64,000 bases of DNA, taken from positions 1 to 64,000 of the forward strand of contig CAZXQG010000008.1 in NCBI GenBank assembly GCA_964642725.1. The letters run 5' to 3'. A model generated the notes under the pieces. That model searched no databases and was not told the DNA's origin. It worked only from the letters and a program-made list of their open reading frames with translations. The stretch is from JAGVPT01 sp964642725 (GTDB lineage: Bacteria > Bacteroidota > Ignavibacteria > UBA10030 > UBA8401). Made by a program: the position numbers and the translations under genes. Below, in pieces: positions 1 to 7,165 of the stretch. How positions within the stretch are numbered: the stretch's first letter is position 1; every line of letters begins with the position of its first letter.

Positions 1-10
1 ACAGTCGCTT

Positions 11-230
11 CGGTTAGAACTTGTTGAACAAATAATTAAAGCGACACGACCCCCTGTCCCTCTCTCCATCGCCAAGCCCTCGCCGCAGAGGGGAGTTTTA
101 CCGCAATAGTTGAGTTTAGATAGTCCCCTCTCGAGAGGGGACGGCGCGGAAGCGCCAGGGGTGTGTACTGGTATGAATGGAACACAGTTGTTTCGGTTAG
201 AACTTGTTGAACAAATAATTAAAGCGACAC
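11..230. repeat. Direct repeat, two copies of a 37-bp block
   Basis: Positions 11-47 and 194-230 are identical over 37 bp, starting CGGTTAGAAC and ending AAAGCGACAC, 183 bp apart. Each block runs directly into the left end of a palindromic element, so the whole 183-bp unit (block plus palindrome plus spacer) is tandemly duplicated at the window edge. Further copies may lie to the left of the window. Confidence 0.85.
44..166. repeat. Palindromic element, copy 1
   Basis: The element starts with ACACGACCCCCTG and ends with CAGGGGTGTGT, so its ends are near-inverted repeats. Inside are a CCTCTC / GAGGGG pair, the perfect 16-bp palindrome CCCCTCTCGAGAGGGG and a small GGCGC-GGAA-GCGCC hairpin. It has the same layout as the copies at 227-348 and 740-886. 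No ORF with a recognisable product lies inside. Confidence 0.8.
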
Positions 231-348
231 ACCCCCTGCCCCTCTCTCCATCGTACAACCCTCGCTGCAGAGGGGAGTTTAAACGCAGAAGTTGAATTTT
301 AGTAAGTCCCCTCTCGAGAGGGGACGACGCGAAGCGTCAGGGGTGTGT
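227..348. repeat. Palindromic element, copy 2 (left border of the DUF559 gene)
   Basis: Starts ACACACCCCCTG and ends CAGGGGTGTGT, which are inverted repeats of each other apart from one extra C. It carries the same internal CCCCTCTCGAGAGGGG palindrome as copy 1. The final GGTGTGT supplies the likely GTG start codon (345) of the downstream DUF559 gene. Confidence 0.85.
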
Positions 349-740
349 CCAAAGCTGGAGTTACTGTGCCCAGGAAAATTATTCCATACAAACCAGCCTT
401 AAAAAAAATTGCCCGCGGCCTGCGTAACAACAGTACGCTTGGCGAAGTGCTGCTCTGGAAAAAATTGCGGAACAAACAAATGCTCGGCTACGACTTTCAC
501 CGGCAAAAACCACTCGATCAGTTTATCGTCGATTTCTTTTGCCATGAACTAAGCCTTGCAATTGAAATTGATGGTGCGTCGCATGAAGCTGATGAAGCAC
601 AAGAGAAAGACGCTGCGAGACAAGAACGGCTAGAATCTCTCGGTGTAAAGTTTTTGAGATTCAAAGAATCCGACGTTAGAAAAAATATGCGTACGGTGCT
701 GGATATAATTGAACACTGGATAAAAACAAACCCAAGGTAA
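345..740 (+). CDS. DUF559 domain protein (Vsr-like endonuclease fold)
   Basis: A 131-residue protein of the DUF559 family, small single-domain proteins related to very-short-patch-repair endonucleases. Family hallmarks seen are LRNNSTLGEVLLWKKLRN near residues 26-43, the DQFIVDFFC strand near 58-66 with a likely catalytic Asp, and AIEIDGASHE near 72-81 carrying the E-x-D pair, followed by a C-terminal LGVKFLRF strand. The likely start is GTG 345, inside the left palindromic repeat; GTG 366 is the next in-frame option and no ATG fits. The TAA stop overlaps the right repeat. DNA cleavage is inferred from the fold; the substrate is unknown. It lies between repeats with no partner gene. Confidence 0.8.
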   Translation: MSKAGVTVPRKIIPYKPALKKIARGLRNNSTLGEVLLWKKLRNKQMLGYDFHRQKPLDQFIVDFFCHELSLAIEIDGASHEADEAQEKDAARQERLESLGVKFLRFKESDVRKNMRTVLDIIEHWIKTNPR

Positions 741-886
741 CACACTCCCTGTCCCTCTCTTCATCGCATAAGCCCTCACTGCAGAGGGGAGTTTTACCGC
801 AATAACTGAGTTTAGATACTTCCCTCTCGAGAGGGGACGGCGCGAACTTGTCCACCATCTTTTTGGCGGAAGCGCCAGGGGTGTGT
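740..886. repeat. Palindromic element, copy 3 (right border of the DUF559 gene)
   Basis: Starts ACACACTCCCTG and ends CAGGGGTGTGT, with the same internal order as copies 1 and 2. It differs by an extra segment of about 24 bp (roughly 845-868) interrupting the small GGCGC/GCGCC hairpin near the right end. The DNA just after it (887-925) loosely resembles the spacer that follows copy 1. Confidence 0.8.
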
Positions 887-1002
887 TAAGGAGTGAGTGA
901 TACAGAACTGCTTCCGTTTGAAAATATCATTGCATTCCCGCTTTTCGCTGATATCGAATTATAGTTGCCCTGCCAATAGGAAATGTGCTTGCCATTGCCG
1001 TC

Positions 1003-1031
1003 TTGACATCCCCTCAAATTATCAGTACCTT
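1003..1031 (+). promoter_or_regulatory. Possible lon promoter
   Basis: TTGACA at 1003-1008 is followed after 17 bp by TACCTT at 1026-1031. The -35 is perfect but the -10 matches only three of six bases. It sits about 100 bp upstream of lon. The rest of 887-1131 holds no convincing gene, and I see no CIRCE-type operator. Confidence 0.3.
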
Positions 1032-1131
1032 TTTAACATATAGCTGTAAATATATTACACCCAAATCAAGCGGATTGTTTTCCCGCTTTTTCTGTCTATA
1101 TTCACTCTTATTGAATTGAAGCGCTTTCGAA

Positions 1132-3528
1132 ATGGCAATTGAGAAAATAAAAGAAACTAAGATCGACACGGTTGATTCTATCCCGACAACTCTGCCGGTG
1201 CTTCCGTTGCGCGATGTCGTGATATTTCCGTACATGATTTTCCCCGTGCTGGTCGGCCGCGAATCGTCGCTCCGGGCCGCAAATTTTGCGCTGGAGAATG
1301 AGAAGTACATCTTTCTCGCCCCGCAGCAAGACCCTTCGATCGACGAGCCGGGCGCCGACGACATCTATAAAGAAGGTGTTGTCGCGAAGATTATCCAGAT
1401 CCTCAAGCTCCCCAATGGTCTGCTGAAGATTCTCGTGGACGGCATCGTACAGGCGTCAATCAAAAAGTTCGTGACGAACGAAAAATATCTGCAGGCGGAA
1501 ATAGAAATTCACGCAGGTATTCCTGAAGAAAACCCGGAGATGGATGCTATCATCAGACACGCCTCGACGCTTTTTTCGGAATATGTCCGCGCCAACCGGG
1601 CCATTCCTCCCGAAGTAGTTTCTGCGTATGAAAACATTAAGGACGGACAGCGGCGGCTCTATTATATTGCGGCGAATATCGTGCAGAGCGTTGAAGTGAA
1701 ACAAAAAATCCTGCGCATCCGCAACACGCGCGAGCAGTTTATGGAAGTCATTCGCATCCTGAACAGCGAAATCAGCATGCTGAAGATCGAGCGGGAGATC
1801 GATTCGAAGGTTCACGACAACATCCAGAAATCGCAGCGAAAATTTTTTATCCAGGAACAGATAAAAATTTTGCAGGACGAACTTGGCGAGGATGAGGCGT
1901 CGCCCGAGCTGGCGAAACTAAAACAAGAGATCGAAAAAGCCAAAATGCCGAAGGAAGTCCACGCGAAAGCGGTCGAGGAATTCAACAAGCTGAAAAAAAC
2001 TCCCGCGATGTCCCCCGAGTTTACCGTAACAAGAAACTACCTCGACTGGCTGACCGGCGTTCCGTGGCAAAAACGGACAAAAGACAATCTGAAAGTTGAC
2101 CATGTTAAAGGAATTCTCGACAAGGATCATTTCGGATTGGAAAAACCGAAAGAGCGGATCCTTGAACACATTGCCGTGCTGAATCTCGTGAAAGAGATGA
2201 AAGGGCAGATTTTGTGCCTTGTCGGCCCGCCGGGCGTCGGAAAAACGTCCCTTGCAAAATCGATTGCACGGGCTCTTGGTCGAAAATTTGTCCGCATTTC
2301 CCTCGGCGGTATCAGGGACGAAGCGGAAATCCGGGGGCACCGGAGGACCTACATCGGCTCGATGCCGGGAAAGATTATCCAATCGATGAAGCGCGCGGGC
2401 GTTATCAATCCCGTTTTGCTGATGGACGAAGTCGACAAGATGAGCATGGACTTTCACGGCGACCCGGCTTCGGCTCTCCTCGAGGTGCTTGACCCCGAGC
2501 AGAACAGCACCTTCAGCGACCATTATCTTGACGTTGATTACGACCTCTCTCATGTCATGTTCATCACGACGGCGAACGTGCGCTACACGATTCCCCTTCC
2601 GCTTCAGGACAGAATGGAGATCATCGAACTTTCAAGCTACCTCGATTTTGAAAAACGGGAGATCGCAAAACGGCACATCATTCCCAAGCAAATGGCGGAA
2701 CACGGCCTGAAGGAAAAAGATGTTACGATCGGCAACGATGCCATCAACAAAATCGTTCAGGAATATACCCGCGAAGCCGGCGTTCGAAACCTGGAACGTG
2801 AGATCGCATCTGTCTGCAGAAAAGCGGCAAAAGAAATTGTTCTGAGCAAACAGAAGAACGGACATAAGCACGGCACATTGAAAAAGAGAGAGCATGCGGC
2901 AATTGTCATCAACGCAGAAAAAATTGAGAAATATCTCGGCGTTCCGAAATTCCGTTCCCGGGCTGCGGAGCGCAAGCCGCGCATCGGTTCGGTGACCGGC
3001 CTGGCGTGGACAAGTGTCGGCGGTGAAATTCTCGAGGTCGACGTCACGGTGATGCGGGGTCCGGAACGTCTGACGCTCACAGGGCAGTTAGGAGACGTGA
3101 TGAAAGAATCGGCTCATGCGGCGCTCAGCTTTATCCGTTCTAACGCGAAAGCGCTGAAGCTTAAACCCGATTTCTTTACCAAAAAGGAAATTCATATTCA
3201 TCTCCCCGAAGGGGCGATCCCGAAAGACGGCCCTTCCGCCGGCATTACCATGGCAATGGCAATGGTCTCCGCGATCAGCGGGAAACCGGCACGAAGCGAC
3301 ATCGCAATGACGGGCGAGATCACGCTCCGTGGAAACGTGCTTGCCATCGGCGGGTTGAATGAGAAACTTCTCGCTGCCAAGCGGAGCGGTATCAAGACCG
3401 TCCTTATTCCGAAAGAAAATGAGAAAGATTTGACGGAGATTCAGGATGCGGTAAAAGACGGATTGAAAATCATCCCGATTGAGAAGATCGAGGATGCGGT
3501 GAAGTATGTGTTTGGCAGTAAGCAGTAA
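1132..3528 (+). CDS. lon: ATP-dependent Lon protease
   Basis: A 798-residue cytoplasmic AAA+ serine protease that degrades misfolded and regulatory proteins. The N-terminal substrate-binding domain (LPVLPLRDVVIFP) covers about residues 20-220 and is followed by a coiled-coil region. Walker A GPPGVGKT lies at 365-372 and Walker B LLMDEVDK near 428-435. The C-terminal protease domain has the catalytic Ser702 in PKDGPSAG and Lys745 in NEKLLAA, the same 43-residue spacing as Ser679/Lys722 of E. coli. Length is normal for the family. Oddly, the last codons and the TAA are part of an AGTAAGCAGTAAAC word repeat that continues downstream, giving a SKQ tail. The ATG at 1132 fits the family N-terminus. 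Confidence 0.97.
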   Translation: MAIEKIKETKIDTVDSIPTTLPVLPLRDVVIFPYMIFPVLVGRESSLRAANFALENEKYIFLAPQQDPSIDEPGADDIYKEGVVAKIIQILKLPNGLLKILVDGIVQASIKKFVTNEKYLQAEIEIHAGIPEENPEMDAIIRHASTLFSEYVRANRAIPPEVVSAYENIKDGQRRLYYIAANIVQSVEVKQKILRIRNTREQFMEVIRILNSEISMLKIEREIDSKVHDNIQKSQRKFFIQEQIKILQDELGEDEASPELAKLKQEIEKAKMPKEVHAKAVEEFNKLKKTPAMSPEFTVTRNYLDWLTGVPWQKRTKDNLKVDHVKGILDKDHFGLEKPKERILEHIAVLNLVKEMKGQILCLVGPPGVGKTSLAKSIARALGRKFVRISLGGIRDEAEIRGHRRTYIGSMPGKIIQSMKRAGVINPVLLMDEVDKMSMDFHGDPASALLEVLDPEQNSTFSDHYLDVDYDLSHVMFITTANVRYTIPLPLQDRMEIIELSSYLDFEKREIAKRHIIPKQMAEHGLKEKDVTIGNDAINKIVQEYTREAGVRNLEREIASVCRKAAKEIVLSKQKNGHKHGTLKKREHAAIVINAEKIEKYLGVPKFRSRAAERKPRIGSVTGLAWTSVGGEILEVDVTVMRGPERLTLTGQLGDVMKESAHAALSFIRSNAKALKLKPDFFTKKEIHIHLPEGAIPKDGPSAGITMAMAMVSAISGKPARSDIAMTGEITLRGNVLAIGGLNEKLLAAKRSGIKTVLIPKENEKDLTEIQDAVKDGLKIIPIEKIEDAVKYVFGSKQ

Positions 3529-3620
3529 ACAGTAAACATTAACAGTAAATAGTAAGAAGTGTAAAAAGCATTTCACATTTCACTTTTTCACTCTTAATTT
3601 TTAATTCATAATTCTTAATT
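3516..3620. repeat. Word repeats in the lon-dnaX spacer
   Basis: Four or more variants of AGTAAAC/AGTAAG run from inside the lon 3' end (3516) to about 3557. A small hairpin follows (GTGTAAAAAG at 3559-3568 against CTTTTTCAC at 3583-3591, one mismatch or bulge) that may help termination. An A/T-rich block at 3593-3620 (CTTAATTTTTAATTCATAAT and on) belongs to the same word family as the murC-murB spacer, in inverted orientation. Confidence 0.7.
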
Positions 3621-3627
3621 GCCTTCC

Positions 3628-5397
3628 ATGTCTTACCAGGTTACAGCGCGCAAATGGCGGCCGATGGTGTTCGAAGATGTCATCGGGCAATCGCACGTAA
3701 CCAACACGTTGAAAAATGCGTTGGCGACGAATCGGCTTGCGCATGCCTTCATTTTTTGCGGCGGCCGCGGCTGCGGCAAAACAACAACGGCCCGCATCCT
3801 GGCGAAAGCGATCAATTGCCTTCATCCCAAAGATTCAAACCCGTGCAATGAATGCGAGGTGTGCGGCGAGATCACAAACGGACGCAGCATGGACGTCGTA
3901 GAAATCGACGGCGCCTCCAATCGCGGTGTAGATGAAATTCGCAACTTGCGCGAGTCGGTTCGCTACGCGCCGGCGCGCGGAAAATATAAAGTGTACATCA
4001 TCGACGAAGTTCACATGCTGACGAAGGAAGCGTTCAACGCGCTTCTGAAGACGCTCGAAGAGCCGCCGCCGCATGTCTTGTTCATTTTTGCAACGACCGA
4101 AGTTCACAAAGTCCCTGCGACGATCCTCTCGCGGTGCCAGCGGTACGACTTTCGCCGCATCACGATTGAAGATATTATGTCGCGCCTGCGATTCATTGCG
4201 GGGGAAGAAAAAATCGCAATTGACGATGATTCGTTGATGATCATTGCGAAAAAAGGGGATGGGTCGATGCGCGATGCACAAAGTATTTTCGACCAGGTGG
4301 TATCGTATTGCGGCACAACGATCACCGCACCGCACATCATCAGCCTGTTGAATGTGGTTGACCAGGAATTTTTCTTCCGAGTGAGCGATTGTATCAAAGC
4401 ACACGATACGCAGGCGGCACTTTCCCTTGTGGAAGAAATCGTGCGCAATGGATTCGACATCAAGGAATTCCTCGGCGGCCTTGCCGAACATTTCCGCAAC
4501 CTGCTCATCGCTCGAACAACACAATCGGGCCGCTTGATCGAAGCCCCGGAAGTCTATCGAGTGCGCTACATAAACGCCGCATCGCAATTTGATGAACAAG
4601 ATATTCTTCGTTTGATAAAGCTGACAACCGACCTGGAATCGTCCATCCGGTACAGTTCGCAGCCAAGGTTCAAACTGGAAGTCGGCATTATTCAAATGAC
4701 GAAGATGGAGCAATCGGTGAAAATCGATGAACTTCTTCAACAGCTTGACGAGTTGAAAAAAAAAATTAATTCTGGAAACCACTCCCCCTCGAAATCATTC
4801 AGTCTGAACGCAAGCGAAAGATCTTCAGACCGGGTTCCGGCTCAATCGATACAAATTGCCGAGGAGGCAAAAGCCGACTATGCGTTAAAGCCGCTCAAGA
4901 GGATTGCGGACTCGCCAACCCTTTCCCTGTTAAAAACACCGGAAATACCGCCAGCGCCCGCCGTACCGGCGCCGATCATCGACCGAAAAGGGCTTCCGGA
5001 AGGTCAACATTTGCTCGAGCAGATAAAAGAAGAATGGGGGAAAATTGTTGATGATGTGAGGAAGAAAAAAATTTCGGTAGGAATGATTTTAGGAGAAAGT
5101 TTGCCGATAACTCTCGCGCATGAAACGCTGCAAATCGCCTGCGCTGACGATTTTCACTTTTCTTCCCTCAAGAGAAACCAAATTTTTCTGACCGAAACCG
5201 TCAACACGCTTTTGGGAACGAAGCTTCGCATCGAACCGGTGCTTCAACCGGCAGCATTGGCAGCATCGTCCGGTAAGCAATCCTCACATGAAAACGGCGG
5301 CACGCCGTTGAACACCCCTCAGACAAAAGACCCTTCTTCGAAGGAACATCCTCTCATTGAAACGCTCTACAGAGATTTCGGCGCCGAACGGGTTTGA
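3628..5397 (+). CDS. dnaX: DNA polymerase III subunits tau/gamma
   Basis: The 589-residue clamp-loader ATPase of the replicative polymerase. It has Walker A GGRGCGKT near residues 46-53, a zinc module with C-x8-C-x2-C-x2-C spacing, the DEVH box near 126 and the SRC sensor motif (ILSRCQRYDF). Domain III ends near residue 375; a linker and a C-terminal tau domain follow (roughly 450-560). ATG 3628 (MSYQVTARKW) fits the family better than the in-frame TTG at 3619. At residues 377-379 the gene has ten consecutive A (4756-4765). A one-base slip there ends the protein at once, giving about 380 residues, equivalent to the gamma form. The tau domain stays in frame in the genomic sequence. Confidence 0.95.
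   Translation: MSYQVTARKWRPMVFEDVIGQSHVTNTLKNALATNRLAHAFIFCGGRGCGKTTTARILAKAINCLHPKDSNPCNECEVCGEITNGRSMDVVEIDGASNRGVDEIRNLRESVRYAPARGKYKVYIIDEVHMLTKEAFNALLKTLEEPPPHVLFIFATTEVHKVPATILSRCQRYDFRRITIEDIMSRLRFIAGEEKIAIDDDSLMIIAKKGDGSMRDAQSIFDQVVSYCGTTITAPHIISLLNVVDQEFFFRVSDCIKAHDTQAALSLVEEIVRNGFDIKEFLGGLAEHFRNLLIARTTQSGRLIEAPEVYRVRYINAASQFDEQDILRLIKLTTDLESSIRYSSQPRFKLEVGIIQMTKMEQSVKIDELLQQLDELKKKINSGNHSPSKSFSLNASERSSDRVPAQSIQIAEEAKADYALKPLKRIADSPTLSLLKTPEIPPAPAVPAPIIDRKGLPEGQHLLEQIKEEWGKIVDDVRKKKISVGMILGESLPITLAHETLQIACADDFHFSSLKRNQIFLTETVNTLLGTKLRIEPVLQPAALAASSGKQSSHENGGTPLNTPQTKDPSSKEHPLIETLYRDFGAERV
4756..4765 (+). promoter_or_regulatory. A10 slippage run in dnaX (tau/gamma switch candidate)
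   Basis: Ten A residues begin exactly in frame (AAA AAA AAA ATT). Adding one A, or a -1 ribosomal slip, makes the next codons AAT TAA, so the product stops after about 380 residues, just past the ATPase and collar domains. Thermus dnaX uses a similar A9 run for transcriptional slippage and E. coli uses A AAA AAG for ribosomal frameshifting. Use of this run is inferred. Confidence 0.6.
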
Positions 5398-5431
5398 ACA
5401 TGAAAATCTTTCCAAAGTTTTATCCTTCACG

Positions 5432-6703
5432 ATGAAATTTATCCGCCTCACATTTTTTTTCCTGCTGCTCACCGCATGCCATCTCCATGCCCAGCAAAAG
5501 CTTCTGATTCCGATGGACTTGAAACAAACCGACCACTTAAAAGCGTACGGGGTTGCTTTCTGGGCATTGCAGCATGGAATTCAAATCGACTGGCTGTTGA
5601 ATTACCGCGGCGGTTCGTTCATGTTCGATTATCTTTCGATGGAGGAAACCGAGTGCCGTATTCGCGGGGTTGCGTTTGAAGTAATCAGCGTGTCCGATGC
5701 CGCGCAAATTTACAACGAGATCGGGGGCGAAAATACCAATATGGACGCGGTTCGGCTGGAAAAGGTGCCGAAAATTGCCGTCTATGTTCCGCCCGATTTC
5801 AAGCCATGGGATGATGCTGTGACCCTGGCCCTCGAATATGCAGAGATCCCGTACAAAAAAGTGTGGGACGATGAAGTGCTTCAGGGAAAACTTTCGGAAT
5901 ACGATTGGCTTCATTTGCATCATGAAGATTTCACCGGTCAGTACGGAAAATTCTACGCCACTCACCGGAACGCGCCATGGTACGTTGAACAGCAGCTGCT
6001 CTATGAGCGCAAAGCGCGGGAGCTGGGGTTCAAGAAAGTTTCCGATGAGAAAAAAGCAGTGGCGCGCGCTATCAAGGATTTCGTCGCCGGCGGGGGCTTT
6101 ATGTTTGCGATGTGTGCCGCGACCGATACGTATGACATTGCACTGGCTTCCGAGAACACCGATATCTGCGATGTGATGTTCGACGGCGATCCTCCCGACC
6201 GCGATGCGCAGGAAAAGCTTGATTTTTCAAAAACGTTCGCTTTCCAAAATTTTACTTTGGAAATGAACCCTCTCCGGTATGAGTATTCCGACATTGATAT
6301 TCCGCCGAGTGATCCGGTTCCGTTGCGCGACCCGAACACGGACTATTTCACCCTCTTTGAGTTTTCCGCAAAGTACGACCCCGTTCCGACAATGCTGACG
6401 CAGAACCACGTCAACGTTATCAAAGGATTCATGGGACAGACGACCGCATTTAAAAAAAACCTGATCAAATCGAGCGTCACTATTTTAGCCGAGCGCGAGG
6501 GAACGGAAGAGGTGAAATATCTTCACGGCAACTATGGACGCGGGACTTTCACGTTTTACGGCGGGCACGACCCCGAAGATTACCAGCACGCCGTCGGCGC
6601 TCCCCCCACAGATTTGAGCCTTCACAAAAATTCCCCCGGGTACCGGCTTATTCTGAACAACGTACTGTTTCCTGCCGCGAAGAAGAAACAACAAAAGACA
6701 TAA
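5432..6703 (+). CDS. Conserved secreted protein, function unknown
   Basis: A 423-residue exported protein. The N-terminus MKFIRLTFFFLLLTAC is a signal peptide with a possible lipobox (LTAC, Cys16); a signal peptidase I site after HAQ is also possible. The mature part opens with KLLIPMDLKQTDHLKAYG, a sequence I associate with a Bacteroidota/Ignavibacteria family that databases tend to name asparagine synthetase B. I see neither the N-terminal Cys glutaminase nor the ATP-pyrophosphatase signature of that enzyme, so the name is doubtful. A GGGFMFAMCAATD stretch resembles the nucleophile elbow of glutamine-amidotransferase-like folds. ATG 5432 is preferred over in-frame ATG 5357, which overlaps dnaX and would bury the signal peptide. 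Confidence 0.75.
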   Translation: MKFIRLTFFFLLLTACHLHAQQKLLIPMDLKQTDHLKAYGVAFWALQHGIQIDWLLNYRGGSFMFDYLSMEETECRIRGVAFEVISVSDAAQIYNEIGGENTNMDAVRLEKVPKIAVYVPPDFKPWDDAVTLALEYAEIPYKKVWDDEVLQGKLSEYDWLHLHHEDFTGQYGKFYATHRNAPWYVEQQLLYERKARELGFKKVSDEKKAVARAIKDFVAGGGFMFAMCAATDTYDIALASENTDICDVMFDGDPPDRDAQEKLDFSKTFAFQNFTLEMNPLRYEYSDIDIPPSDPVPLRDPNTDYFTLFEFSAKYDPVPTMLTQNHVNVIKGFMGQTTAFKKNLIKSSVTILAEREGTEEVKYLHGNYGRGTFTFYGGHDPEDYQHAVGAPPTDLSLHKNSPGYRLILNNVLFPAAKKKQQKT

Positions 6704-7165
6704 CTCTGTGAACATTTTTTCTTGATATCTACCCAATTGTAAAGCGTTACTTTCTTTCCGGGTTCCGAAGGAAGGGCTTCAGCAAAAGAAGGTAACCAAA
6801 TGCCGCCTTATGGCATCCCGCCTTTCATTTCTTTGAAGCGGGAGAAATTATTCGAATTCGTAACGCGCGGATTCCAATTCCGAGAAGCTCTTCCCGCTTT
6901 CTAAAAAATATGAAAGGCGGGATCCCGTACAGCGGGACTTTGCTTCTTTCTCTGGTATCTGAGAAAGAAGAGGCTGGATAAGTCCACCCAGAGTGAGAGA
7001 TTTTCAGTTTTTGAACTCTCTTGATTTCTTTGTATCTTCATTCACCGTGCTGATGAATTTGTTTCAGATTCATCGGCAGGGGTTTTTGCGTTTATAACTC
7101 GTGTTGCGTAAAAGAACAAAAGCCATTTTATCCATAACGCTGTTTCAATCTGTAACCGATAATTC
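6704..7165. repeat. Spacer before mfd with a long imperfect palindrome
   Basis: No gene is evident. The main structure is a perfect 14-bp inverted repeat, ATCCCGCCTTTCAT at 6815-6828 and ATGAAAGGCGGGAT at 6910-6923, with an inner pair GAAGCGGGA (6835-6843) and TTCCCGCTTTC (6893-6903). A short ATGCC/GGCAT hairpin flanks it on the left and a CCCG/CGGG hairpin on the right. It resembles a small non-autonomous element or a large extended hairpin. The remaining bases to 7165 show nothing I can name. Confidence 0.6.

Larger units (their letters stand above)
227..886 (+). mobile_element. Putative DUF559 endonuclease cassette bounded by palindromic repeats
   Basis: Two copies of the palindromic element (227-348 and 740-886) enclose one gene (345-740) with almost no unique spacer: the gene starts inside the left copy and its stop codon shares base 740 with the right copy. 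The arrangement looks like a cargo or self-mobilising nuclease unit. No transposase is present and mobility is inferred, not shown. DUF559 proteins belong to the PD-(D/E)XK/Vsr-like nuclease fold, so a homing-like or repeat-targeting role is conceivable. A passive gene trapped between repeats is the alternative. Confidence 0.5.

Noticed and set aside
110..295. 61-codon plus-strand ORF through the palindromic repeats
   Set aside because: It is made almost entirely of repeat sequence and has no start signal or family resemblance.
1..890. CRISPR array at the window start
   Set aside because: The repeats are few, 120-180 bp long, internally palindromic and not separated by regular unique spacers; no cas gene is present.
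4756..4765. dnaX A10 run as a sequencing error or disabling frameshift
   Set aside because: The 0 frame continues through a full tau domain with family-like sequence, so the run length is consistent with an intact gene.
3835..4782. 315-codon open frame on the minus strand inside dnaX
   Set aside because: It lies wholly opposite conserved DnaX ATPase domains and has no recognisable product.
5357..5431. Upstream ATG for the secreted protein after dnaX
   Set aside because: It would overlap dnaX and add 25 polar residues before a clear signal peptide; ATG 5432 fits better.
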